Both the position numbers and the translations under genes were made by a program. DNA of 64,000 nt from Pseudomonas citrullilanati (GTDB taxonomy: Bacteria > Pseudomonadota > Gammaproteobacteria > Pseudomonadales > Pseudomonadaceae). The notes under the pieces are model-generated. The model was not told the origin of the DNA, ran no database searches, and was given only the letters and a program-made list of their open reading frames with translations. Where the stretch lies: the NCBI RefSeq assembly GCF_030580855.1, contig NZ_JAUQOP010000023.1:1-64000 (forward strand). Direction: 5' to 3'. Positions 40,841 through 48,651 of this stretch are shown in pieces (position 1 is the first letter of the stretch; every line of letters begins with the position of its first letter).

Positions 40841-41719
40841 CTAGCGCCGACGTCCGGTGATGCGCACCCAGCCATCGCGATTGGCGATCGGGTCGAGGTC
40901 GAAGTCCGCGGCATAGGCGGCGGCCACTTCTTCACCCTGTTCGGCGAGGATGCCCGACAGCGCCAGGCGTCCGCCCGGCTTGACCAGGCTCGACAGTTGC
41001 GGCGCCAGGGACACCAGCGGCCCGGCCAGGATGTTGGCCACCAGCACGTCGGCTTGCACCGCCGGCAGGTCCTGGGGCAGGTACAGCGGGAACCGCTCTT
41101 CGGCGATGTTGTTGCGCCCGGCGTTGTCGCGGGACGCTTCCAGGGCCTGGACGTCGATGTCGGTGCCGACCGCTTCCCGGGCGCCCAGCAGCAGCGCGGC
41201 AATGGCCAGGATCCCCGAGCCGCAGCCGAAATCCAGCACGTCGCAGCCCTTGAGGTCCTGGCCGTCGAGCCATTCCAGGCACAGCGCGGTGGTCGGGTGG
41301 GTGCCGGTGCCGAACGCCAGGCCCGGGTCCAGCAGCAGGTTGACCGCATCCGGCTCTGGCGCGGCGTGCCAGCTGGGCACGATCCACAGGCGCTGGCCGA
41401 AGCGCATCGGCTGGAAGTTGTCCATCCAACTGCGCTCCCAGTCCTGGTCCTCGATCACTTCGCTGTGATGCTCGGGCAGCGGGCCGCCGGTCAGCAACTC
41501 GAGATGGGCCAGCACGCTGGCCGCCTCGGTGCCGCCTTCGAACAGGGCCAGCAGGTGGGTGTGGGACCACAGCGGCGTGGTGTTGAGTTCCGGCTCGAAG
41601 ATCGGCTGGTCTTCGGCGTCCATGAAGGTTACCGATACGGCGCCTACTTCAAGAAACGCGTCTTCGTAGGTTTCGGCTTGTTCCGGGCTGATGGCCAGGC
41701 GTACTTGCAGCCAAGGCAT
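40841..41719 (-). CDS. prmA: ribosomal protein L11 methyltransferase PrmA
   Basis: SAM-dependent trimethylation of ribosomal protein L11. The ATG at 41719 gives 292 residues, standard for PrmA, with MPWLQVRLAISPEQAETYED at the N-terminus, LLLDPGLAFGTGTHPTTALC, the SAM-binding VLDFGCGSGILAIAALLLGA and the NILAGPLVSLAPQL motif (N-[IL]-L form). The open frame extends to 41893 but lacks support. Between this start and the second toxin lies an AT-rich stretch (TTTCGATATATATATGTACG). Confidence 0.95.
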   Translation of the reverse strand: MPWLQVRLAISPEQAETYEDAFLEVGAVSVTFMDAEDQPIFEPELNTTPLWSHTHLLALFEGGTEAASVLAHLELLTGGPLPEHHSEVIEDQDWERSWMDNFQPMRFGQRLWIVPSWHAAPEPDAVNLLLDPGLAFGTGTHPTTALCLEWLDGQDLKGCDVLDFGCGSGILAIAALLLGAREAVGTDIDVQALEASRDNAGRNNIAEERFPLYLPQDLPAVQADVLVANILAGPLVSLAPQLSSLVKPGGRLALSGILAEQGEEVAAAYAADFDLDPIANRDGWVRITGRRR

Positions 41720-41907
41720 GGCGGGCACCTTTGGAAAAAATACAGGGGGCAGCGCAGGGCTGCAAAGGCGCGCAGTGTACGCCAGGTCGCCGTCAAAGTG
41801 GATAAGCGCGGCGCGGCCGGGCGCGTGGGTGTTTCGATATATATATGTACGACATGGCCCGGTTGGCGCGCGGATAAGGTGCGGTCCACACAACAGGGAG
41901 GCAGGTG

Positions 41908-44900
41908 ATGGACAACACGACCCGGCAGCAACGCGACGGATCCGCCGCAGGAACGCCCACTTTTCCAGGGGAGGCCGCGCACGCCGTTGTCCTGGAGCGA
42001 CTGGCTCGCTGGCAAGCGGCCGTCGATGCGCGGTTGCAGGCCCAGATGAGCTTGCTGCAGGTGCTGGAAGAATACCTGTTGGTCGAACTGCGTACCCGCT
42101 ACTACGAAGGCAACATCGATCCGCATTTCATCGACACTTTGCTCGACACCGTGCTGCAACGGCTGGTCGACTCGCAACCCTTGGCCTATGACGCCAGCCT
42201 GGACGAGCCCTTCCGCTGGCCGGGCGCTGCCGACCGGAGCCTGGGGGCCGAACGCCGGGAGGCGCTCGTACAAGTGGTGGAAGGCACGGCCTCGGCTTTT
42301 ATCGGCCACTACAAGAACTACCTGGCGCGCCATTGGCGTGCGCTGGGGCCGGATCCGGCGTTGCAGGGGTTGATCAAACAGAAGCTGGAGGAACACCTGG
42401 CTGCCATCGACAGGCTGTTCCAGCCTGAGCACCTGGCGGGCCTGGGTGTCGACGGCCTGCGGGAAAAGATCGAAGCACTCGAGGATGCCTGGCGGCAGAT
42501 GAGCCGATTGACCGCCCTGGCGACCGCCCAGGAGCGGCGTCGACTGGGGGCGATTGCACGTGCGCAGTTGCCCGACTGGCTAGGGGCGTCCAGCGCCCAG
42601 GAGCGAACCGCGCTGCGGACGCTGGCGGCCTCTACCCGCCAGGCGCAGGAGCAGGTGGACGCGTTGCTCGACGGCCTGGGCTCGTTGCGTTCATTCGCAC
42701 GGGCCTTGATCCGGGATTTTGTCAGGCATGAACGGGACATGGAGGTCGAGCCGGACAGCATCCGCATCCAGTTGCAATGGCGAACGGTAGCGGGCCAGCC
42801 GGTGCAGGCCCATTACCTGAGCGAGCTGATGGCGGCGGGGCCGATCAGGCCGGATGCGGTGGCGGTGCTCCTGGTGGAGAACGCCAGCCAACTGCGCAAC
42901 CAGCCCCTTTCCCCGGCATTCATCAGCAGCCTGCTGGCCAGCGTGGATGCGCCGGCCGGGTATGGGGCGGCGTTGCTGCAGTGCTACAACCGCGCGGACT
43001 TCAAGGACGCCATGCTCGACTGGTTCATGGCGCGATTGCAGCAGAGTGCGTTCATCGCCCGGTGCGCCGGGCACATGACTGTCAGCCAGCACGAGTCGCT
43101 CAGGGCATTGTGGGAGCACGACGCCGCGTTCCATCGAGCGCCTGCCTTGCGGGTCGCCAGCCTGGTGCTGCCGCGGGGCTTGCAGTGTGCCGAGCTGCTG
43201 CTGTTCTATCGCGAAACCGCTTCGGGTGAGGTCAGCGACCCGCTGCTGTATGCCCCGGGCAAGCCCGACGGCCAGGAGTGGATCGGCCTGGCTTCGCTGC
43301 GGGCGGTGAACGCCTTGACCGGGGCCTGGACCCAGGACGAAGCCGGGCGCCAGTACCTGTTGCAGCAATTGGCCCCTTCCGCACGGGGCGAGGCGCAGGC
43401 GTTCTTCAGCCGCGTGACGGCCAAGCCGACGTCATGGGACTTGAACGGGGACCCCCGGGGAGTGCCGGGTGACTTGCACCGTTGTTTGCAAGCGGCAGTC
43501 CTGGCGAGCCTGGCGCATCACCTGGCCGAGGTGCGGTTGCAGCCATCGCCGCGCTGGTACGCCGCCCTGCCGCTGGAATCGCGTCGCGAGATCAGCAGCC
43601 TGAGCCAGGCACTGCGCATCCACCGGCAGGTGTTCGATGAGCGGATGGCGGGCTACGAGGTGTTCGTGGATTTCGCCCGGCGTACCGTCGCCCAGGCGAT
43701 CGCTCCGTACCTGCGCAGCAAGGGGGTGCTGGAGCCGGTCGACCCGGCCACGGTGCTCATCGACTACCGGCCCGGGCTGGCAGGCGACAACCGTGTCGCC
43801 AACCTGCTCGACCTGGTCATTCATGGCTATGACGACAACTGGGGCATCGACGACCCGGCCAAGGGCGTGCGCTCGTCGGTCGGGCAGGACCTGGGACGGG
43901 TGCGCAGCGCCGACCTGGGCTCCTACATTCGCCGGGCCTACGTGGGCGAACGCTATGTGCGGGAGATCCGCGCCCGGTTCCTCGATGCCCGTTCCCCGGA
44001 CTACGTGAAGCGCCGCGATGCCTTCCGCGACCTGCTGCTGGCCCGGCTGGACCATGACCTGCGTGTCGCCTATGGCCAGGCCCAAGTGAATGCCGACGAG
44101 CTGCGCTGGCTGACCCGCCAGGTCTCCCTGCTCAGCGATGGGCCGCCAGGCGCTGGCGCGGTGCACCCGGGCGCCGCAGTGACACGCGAAGGCATCATCC
44201 GGTTTACGCTGGCCGGGCATGTGGTATCGGGGCTCTACGTCTTTGTCTATTTTGATCCGGGAGCCCGTTACTGGCTGTACACGCCCGAGGCGCCGGACGG
44301 CATCCTGTTTCGCCCCTACCTGAACTTCGGACGCGTCGCCGCCCAGTTGCAGGACTATGTCATGGCGCGGGTCGCGCTCAGCGCCCGGGCGGCAGTGACC
44401 CGCACGCTGCAGGCATTGGCGGCGGCGCCCAGGGGCGTCGATACGTTGCGTGAGCTCAACCGGGTGAGCGACCCCAATCGCGAGTTCGATGCCGGCATCG
44501 AGCGCGCCATCGCCGATGTCGAGGACGTCACCACCGGGCGCGCCGAGGTGATCCGCGACCTGGTGTTCAAGGGCCTGGCCTGGGCGGCGGTGCCGGTGTG
44601 CATGGTGTATCCGCCGTTTGTGCTGTGGCTGGATATCGCTTTCGTCGGCCTGAGCGCCGGGCGAGCGGTCCAGGCGCATGTACGGGGCGACACCCATGAT
44701 GCGCTGGGCCGCTGGTTGGCCGCTTCCTGGGGATTGCTGTTCGCCACGCTCGGCCCCTGGGCGGTCGCTGGCCTGACCGGCTGGATGGAACGCACGCGGC
44801 TGCTTGCCCGGGGATCGGGCTCATTGCTGTCCCTGCGCTTGAGGAGCGCCGCAGCGAGCGTCGCCAGGGAAACCGGCCCGATGATCCAGCCTGTGCGCTT

Positions 44901-45876
44901 CAAGCCGAGGCAGGCGGCCAGGACGCCTGCCGGGCAGTTGCAACAGGTGACGGAGGAGGGGCTTTACCACGGCACCTACCTCAGCCCGCCGAGCCTCGCG
45001 CAGCCGCGCAGCACCTATTACATCCACAATCGCGGCAGGTATTACCAGGTGGCGCAGGACCCCTATTTCGGCGGGTTGTGCCTGGTGGATGCCAGCCGTC
45101 CCGGGGCCTTGTACAGGCTGCCGATCCGCCGGCTGCCCAACGGCCGATGGGTGCGTAACCCGGTCGGCCTGAAAGGTGGCAATGACGACGTGCTCAACCT
45201 GGGGCGGGTGGCGGACCTGCGCGAGGCCTTCCCCGGGCATGCCAGGCCGAACATCGCCCGGGGCGCGTTGCAAGGCGAGGCCCTCGTGGCCAGGTCCGGC
45301 ACATCGCCTGACGATTATCTGTTTTCCCTCAACGCCCAATCCTGCGTGATCGCTTCGCTGTACAACCCGAGCACCCGGGCGGGGGCGGTCATTCATTTCG
45401 ATCACAACGTTCGTTCGCTCGTCGAGCGCAGTGTGCGAGACGTCTTGCAGCGCTTGGGCGGAACTGCCAAGGACATTCGCGCGACCCTGGTGGGCGGCGA
45501 CTGGCTGACCGGTGCCGACATCGGCGGTCGGATCCGCGCAGTGATGCGGCGCGAAGGCCTGCAACCCACCTGGGATCACTGGTCGTATTCTTCCTGCCTG
45601 GGCAACACCTATGGGGTGGCCCTGGATCTGCGCAGCGGCGTCACGTCAGTGTTCAAGACCTCCGGCGCACAGGTGCAGGAGTATTACATCCCGTTGCTGG
45701 CGCGGGCGCCGAGGGGTACGGATCGGGTGGCGGAGCGGGCCCGTCGGTTCATGGCCCGGATGCAGGATGAGATCGTGGTGGAGAATGCCAGGGGTGTCGT
45801 CCTCACCCAGCAGGGCCAGCCGGCGCCCGACGCGTGGCTGGAGCGTTACGCGTTTTCCATGGTGGTCGTGGGCTGA
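41908..45876 (+). CDS. large toxin: dermonecrotic-toxin-like body with C-terminal CheD/CNF-like deamidase domain
   Basis: The ATG at 41908 has GGGAGG six bases upstream (a GTG at 41905 is in frame) and gives 1322 residues. The long N-terminal body (about 1-860) resembles the dermonecrotic-toxin-domain proteins frequent in Pseudomonas: IDPHFIDTLLDTVLQRLV, LPLESRREISSLSQALRIHR and SVGQDLGRVRSADLGSYIRR-like segments. Two to three hydrophobic helices lie at ~888-960 (VFKGLAWAAVPVCMVYPPFV, WLAASWGLLFATLGPWAVAG). The C-terminal ~190 residues carry NAQSCVIASLYNPST and AGAVIHFDHN, so Cys1146 and His1163 are 17 apart as in CheD Cys27/His44, followed by LVGGDWLTGADIGGR, GLQPTWDHW and ALDLRSGVTSVFK in CheD order. 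A Gln deamidase acting on a host GTPase is my inference. Confidence 0.86.
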   Translation: MDNTTRQQRDGSAAGTPTFPGEAAHAVVLERLARWQAAVDARLQAQMSLLQVLEEYLLVELRTRYYEGNIDPHFIDTLLDTVLQRLVDSQPLAYDASLDEPFRWPGAADRSLGAERREALVQVVEGTASAFIGHYKNYLARHWRALGPDPALQGLIKQKLEEHLAAIDRLFQPEHLAGLGVDGLREKIEALEDAWRQMSRLTALATAQERRRLGAIARAQLPDWLGASSAQERTALRTLAASTRQAQEQVDALLDGLGSLRSFARALIRDFVRHERDMEVEPDSIRIQLQWRTVAGQPVQAHYLSELMAAGPIRPDAVAVLLVENASQLRNQPLSPAFISSLLASVDAPAGYGAALLQCYNRADFKDAMLDWFMARLQQSAFIARCAGHMTVSQHESLRALWEHDAAFHRAPALRVASLVLPRGLQCAELLLFYRETASGEVSDPLLYAPGKPDGQEWIGLASLRAVNALTGAWTQDEAGRQYLLQQLAPSARGEAQAFFSRVTAKPTSWDLNGDPRGVPGDLHRCLQAAVLASLAHHLAEVRLQPSPRWYAALPLESRREISSLSQALRIHRQVFDERMAGYEVFVDFARRTVAQAIAPYLRSKGVLEPVDPATVLIDYRPGLAGDNRVANLLDLVIHGYDDNWGIDDPAKGVRSSVGQDLGRVRSADLGSYIRRAYVGERYVREIRARFLDARSPDYVKRRDAFRDLLLARLDHDLRVAYGQAQVNADELRWLTRQVSLLSDGPPGAGAVHPGAAVTREGIIRFTLAGHVVSGLYVFVYFDPGARYWLYTPEAPDGILFRPYLNFGRVAAQLQDYVMARVALSARAAVTRTLQALAAAPRGVDTLRELNRVSDPNREFDAGIERAIADVEDVTTGRAEVIRDLVFKGLAWAAVPVCMVYPPFVLWLDIAFVGLSAGRAVQAHVRGDTHDALGRWLAASWGLLFATLGPWAVAGLTGWMERTRLLARGSGSLLSLRLRSAAASVARETGPMIQPVRFKPRQAARTPAGQLQQVTEEGLYHGTYLSPPSLAQPRSTYYIHNRGRYYQVAQDPYFGGLCLVDASRPGALYRLPIRRLPNGRWVRNPVGLKGGNDDVLNLGRVADLREAFPGHARPNIARGALQGEALVARSGTSPDDYLFSLNAQSCVIASLYNPSTRAGAVIHFDHNVRSLVERSVRDVLQRLGGTAKDIRATLVGGDWLTGADIGGRIRAVMRREGLQPTWDHWSYSSCLGNTYGVALDLRSGVTSVFKTSGAQVQEYYIPLLARAPRGTDRVAERARRFMARMQDEIVVENARGVVLTQQGQPAPDAWLERYAFSMVVVG

Positions 45877-45883
45877 GCCCAAA

Positions 45884-45920
45884 AAAAGACCCCGGCCAAT
45901 GGACCGGGGTCTTTTCCTAC
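45884..45920. terminator. bidirectional rho-independent terminator between toxin 2 and accC
   Basis: AAAGACCCCGG and CCGGGGTCTTT form an 11-bp stem around a short CCAATGGA-type loop, with A-run and T-run on the two sides. It serves the converging toxin and accC transcripts. Confidence 0.85.
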
Positions 45921-45933
45921 ATCACCTGGATCA

Positions 45934-47289
45934 TCAGTGCTGGTTGCCCAGCTTGTGTTCCAGGTAATGGATGTTGACGCCGCCTTTGCAGAAGCCCTCG
46001 TCGCGGACCAGGTCGCGGTGCAGCGGGATGTTGGTCTTGATCCCGTCCACCACGATTTCGTCCAGGGCATTGCGCATGCGCGCCATGGCTTCGTCGCGAG
46101 TCGCGCCGTAGGTGATCAGCTTGCCGATCAACGAATCGTAGTTCGGCGGAACGGCATAGCCGCTGTACAGGTGCGAGTCGACGCGAACGCCATTGCCGCC
46201 CGGGGCATGGAAATGCTTGACCGTGCCTGGGCTTGGCATGAAGGTTTTCGGGTCTTCGGCGTTGATCCGGCATTCCAGCGCGTGACCGCGGATGACCACG
46301 TCATCCTGGGTGAACGACAGTTTGTTGCCGGCGGCGATGCTGAGCATCTCCTTGACGATGTCGATACCGGTGACCATCTCCGAAACCGGGTGCTCCACCT
46401 GAACACGGGTGTTCATTTCGATGAAGTAGAAGCGACCGTTCTCGTAGAGGAACTCGAAGGTGCCGGCGCCGCGGTAGCCGATGTCGATGCAGGCCTTGAC
46501 GCAGCGGGCCAGGACTTCCTGGCGCGCCTGCTCGTCGATGCCCGGTGCCGGCGCTTCTTCGAGGACCTTCTGGTGACGACGTTGCAGCGAGCAATCGCGG
46601 TCGCCCAGATGGATAGCCTGGCCCTGGCCATCGGACAGGACCTGGACTTCGACGTGGCGTGGGTTGGTGAGGAATTTTTCCAGGTAGACCATCGGGTTGC
46701 CGAACGCCGCGCCCGCCTCGGAGCGGGTCAGCTTCGCCGAGGAAATCAGGTCTTCTTCCTTGTGCACCACGCGCATGCCGCGACCACCACCGCCGCCGGC
46801 GGCCTTGATGATCACCGGGTAACCCACTTCGCGACCGATGCGCAAGGCGGTTTCTTCGTCTTCAGGCAGCGGGCCGTCGGAACCCGGGACAGTCGGTACG
46901 CCGGCAGCGATCATGGCGTGCTTGGCCGATACCTTGTCGCCCATCAGGCGAATGGTTTCGGCTTTCGGGCCAATGAAGGCGAAACCGGAGTTCTCGACCT
47001 GTTCGGCGAAGTCGGCGTTTTCCGCCAGGAAGCCGTAGCCTGGGTGAATGGCGGTGGCGCCGGTCACTTCGGCAGCGGCGATGATCGCCGGGATGTGCAG
47101 GTAGGAATGCGCAGCCGACGCCGGGCCGATGCAGACGGACTCGTCGGCCAGGCCCAGGTGCATCAGTTCCTTGTCGGCCTTGGAGTAAACGGCGACGGTC
47201 TTGATGCCCATCTCCTTGCAGGCGCGCAGGATCCGCAGGGCGATCTCACCGCGGTTTGCGATCAGGACTTTTTCCAACTTCGCAGTCAT
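45934..47289 (-). CDS. accC: acetyl-CoA carboxylase biotin carboxylase subunit AccC
   Basis: ATP-dependent carboxylation of biotin on AccB, first step of fatty-acid synthesis. The ATG at 47289 gives 451 residues starting MTAKLEKVLIANRGEIALRI; an upstream ATG adds seven residues. It shows the glycine-rich KAAGGGGGRGMRVV ATP-grasp loop, FLTNPRHVEVQVLSD, RDCSLQRRHQKVLEEAP and FIEMNTRVQVEHPVSE with the catalytic residues. It is the second gene of accBC, starting 17 bases after accB, the usual arrangement. Confidence 0.97.
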   Translation of the reverse strand: MTAKLEKVLIANRGEIALRILRACKEMGIKTVAVYSKADKELMHLGLADESVCIGPASAAHSYLHIPAIIAAAEVTGATAIHPGYGFLAENADFAEQVENSGFAFIGPKAETIRLMGDKVSAKHAMIAAGVPTVPGSDGPLPEDEETALRIGREVGYPVIIKAAGGGGGRGMRVVHKEEDLISSAKLTRSEAGAAFGNPMVYLEKFLTNPRHVEVQVLSDGQGQAIHLGDRDCSLQRRHQKVLEEAPAPGIDEQARQEVLARCVKACIDIGYRGAGTFEFLYENGRFYFIEMNTRVQVEHPVSEMVTGIDIVKEMLSIAAGNKLSFTQDDVVIRGHALECRINAEDPKTFMPSPGTVKHFHAPGGNGVRVDSHLYSGYAVPPNYDSLIGKLITYGATRDEAMARMRNALDEIVVDGIKTNIPLHRDLVRDEGFCKGGVNIHYLEHKLGNQH

Positions 47290-47306
47290 CAAAGGCTCTC
47301 CGCGGT

Positions 47307-47777
47307 TCAAACGATGGTGAACAGCGGTTGGTCGTACTCAACCGGCTGGCCGTCTTCGACGAGGATGGACTCGATCACGCCGCTGGTTTCGGCTTCGATG
47401 TGGTTCATCATCTTCATGGCTTCGACGATGCACAGGGTGTCGCCTTTCTTCACGGTCTGGCCCACTTCGACGAAGGACGGCGAGGTTGGCGAAGACTTGC
47501 GGTAGAAGGTGCCTACCATTGGCGAGCGAGCGACGGTGCCGTTGAGCGCCGGGGCGGCGGCAGCGGCTGGAGCAGCGGCGGCGGTGGCTGCAGCCGGTGC
47601 GGCTGGCGCTGGCGCGGCGGCCGGAGCCTGCATCGGTGCCGGGGCGTAGAACTGCTGGGCTGGGGTCTTGCTGTGGCGGCTGATACGTACGGACTCTTCG
47701 CCTTCCTTGATCTCCAGCTCGTCGATGCCGGACTCTTCCAGCAATTCGATCAGTTTCTTAACTTTACGGATATCCAT
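47307..47777 (-). CDS. accB: biotin carboxyl carrier protein AccB
   Basis: Carries biotin between AccC and the carboxyltransferase. The 156-residue protein has an N-terminal helical segment MDIRKVKKLIELLEESGIDE, an Ala/Pro-rich linker (about 46-78) and the biotinyl domain with VEAMKMMNHIEAE; Lys122 is the expected biotinylation site. The Ala/Pro linker is longer than in E. coli, as usual in pseudomonads. It is followed by accC and preceded by aroQ across 24 bases, giving the transcript aroQ-accB-accC. Confidence 0.97.
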   Translation of the reverse strand: MDIRKVKKLIELLEESGIDELEIKEGEESVRISRHSKTPAQQFYAPAPMQAPAAAPAPAAPAAATAAAAPAAAAAPALNGTVARSPMVGTFYRKSSPTSPSFVEVGQTVKKGDTLCIVEAMKMMNHIEAETSGVIESILVEDGQPVEYDQPLFTIV

Positions 47778-47801
47778 GAATCATCAACTCCCAAGGGTCG
47801 G

Positions 47802-48257
47802 TCAGGGGCGTGTAGCTTGTTGTTCAAGCTGCTCCAGGGCAGCCTCCAGGGCCAATCGGTAACCGCTGGCGCCAAGGCCGCAGATCACTCCCACCGCTAC
47901 ATCGGAGAAGTAGGAATGATGGCGGAAAGGTTCGCGTTTATGCACGTTGGACAAATGCACTTCGATGAATGGGATGCTCACCGCCAGCAGCGCGTCACGT
48001 AATGCGACACTTGTGTGTGTAAAAGCTGCTGGATTGATCAGGATGAAGTCCACGCCTTCGCCGCGCGCGGCATGGATGCGATCGATCAATTCGTATTCGG
48101 CGTTGCTTTGCAGGCAGAGCAGATGATGGCCGGCGGAACGGGCTCGCTGCTCCAGGTCCTGGTTGATCTGCGCCAGTGTCACGGCGCCGTAGACGCCCGG
48201 TTCGCGGGTGCCGAGCAGGTTCAGGTTGGGTCCGTGCAGGACCAATAGGGTCGCCAT
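47802..48257 (-). CDS. aroQ: type II 3-dehydroquinate dehydratase AroQ
   Basis: Shikimate-pathway dehydratase, dodecameric type II. The 151-residue protein has LVLHGPNLNLLGTREPGVYG with the catalytic Arg and Tyr, SNAEYELIDRIHAA, INPAAFTHTSVALRDAL and FIEVHLSNVHKREPFRHHSY with the catalytic His. It is the first gene of aroQ-accB-accC. Upstream is a 394-base region packed with REP pairs. Complete and typical. Confidence 0.96.
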   Translation of the reverse strand: MATLLVLHGPNLNLLGTREPGVYGAVTLAQINQDLEQRARSAGHHLLCLQSNAEYELIDRIHAARGEGVDFILINPAAFTHTSVALRDALLAVSIPFIEVHLSNVHKREPFRHHSYFSDVAVGVICGLGASGYRLALEAALEQLEQQATRP

Positions 48258-48419
48258 CTGCTGTTCCTTGTTATCCGTGAGCAGGTGTCAGAACCCGGCG
48301 ACTATGCCGCAAAGCCTCAATGACTGTCCAGTTCTCGGCAATAGCCAGCACGATGACCGATGTTTGCGCGAAATTTATGACTATGGTCCCAGATCCGGTC
48401 ATCCCGACGGAAATGAACT

Positions 48420-48510
48420 TGTGGCAGCGGGCTTGCTCGCGAAGACGGCGATACATCCAACATCGATGCAAGCTGATGCACCGCCATCGCGAGCAAGCTC
48501 GCTCCCACAG
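48420..48510. repeat. REP pair (BIME), left
   Basis: TGTGGCAGCGGGCTTGCTCG at 48420 (one mismatch from the usual core) and the complement CGCGAGCAAGCTCGCTCCCA ending at about 48509 form an inverted pair. Confidence 0.88.
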
Positions 48511-48557
48511 GGGATTTGTGGTGGGTACGAAATCGAAGAACACCCTCGATCAAAAAA

Positions 48558-48646
48558 TGTGGGAGCGGGCTTGCTCGCGAAGACGGCGGCACATTCAGCA
48601 TCTTTGCAAGCTGACCCACCGCCTTCGCGAGCAAGCCTGCTCCCAC
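48558..48646. repeat. REP pair (BIME), right
   Basis: TGTGGGAGCGGGCTTGCTCG at 48558 and the complement CGAGCAAGCCTGCTCCCAC ending at 48646. With the left pair it makes a double BIME immediately after the MCP stop. Confidence 0.88.
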
Positions 48647-48651
48647 GTCCG

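Larger units (their letters stand above)
48258..48651. other. intergenic region with two REP pairs
   Basis: This 394-base gap contains the promoter side of aroQ (about 48258-48415) and two REP pairs. Short open frames across the REPs are not believed to be genes. No transfer or origin feature is seen. Confidence 0.8.
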
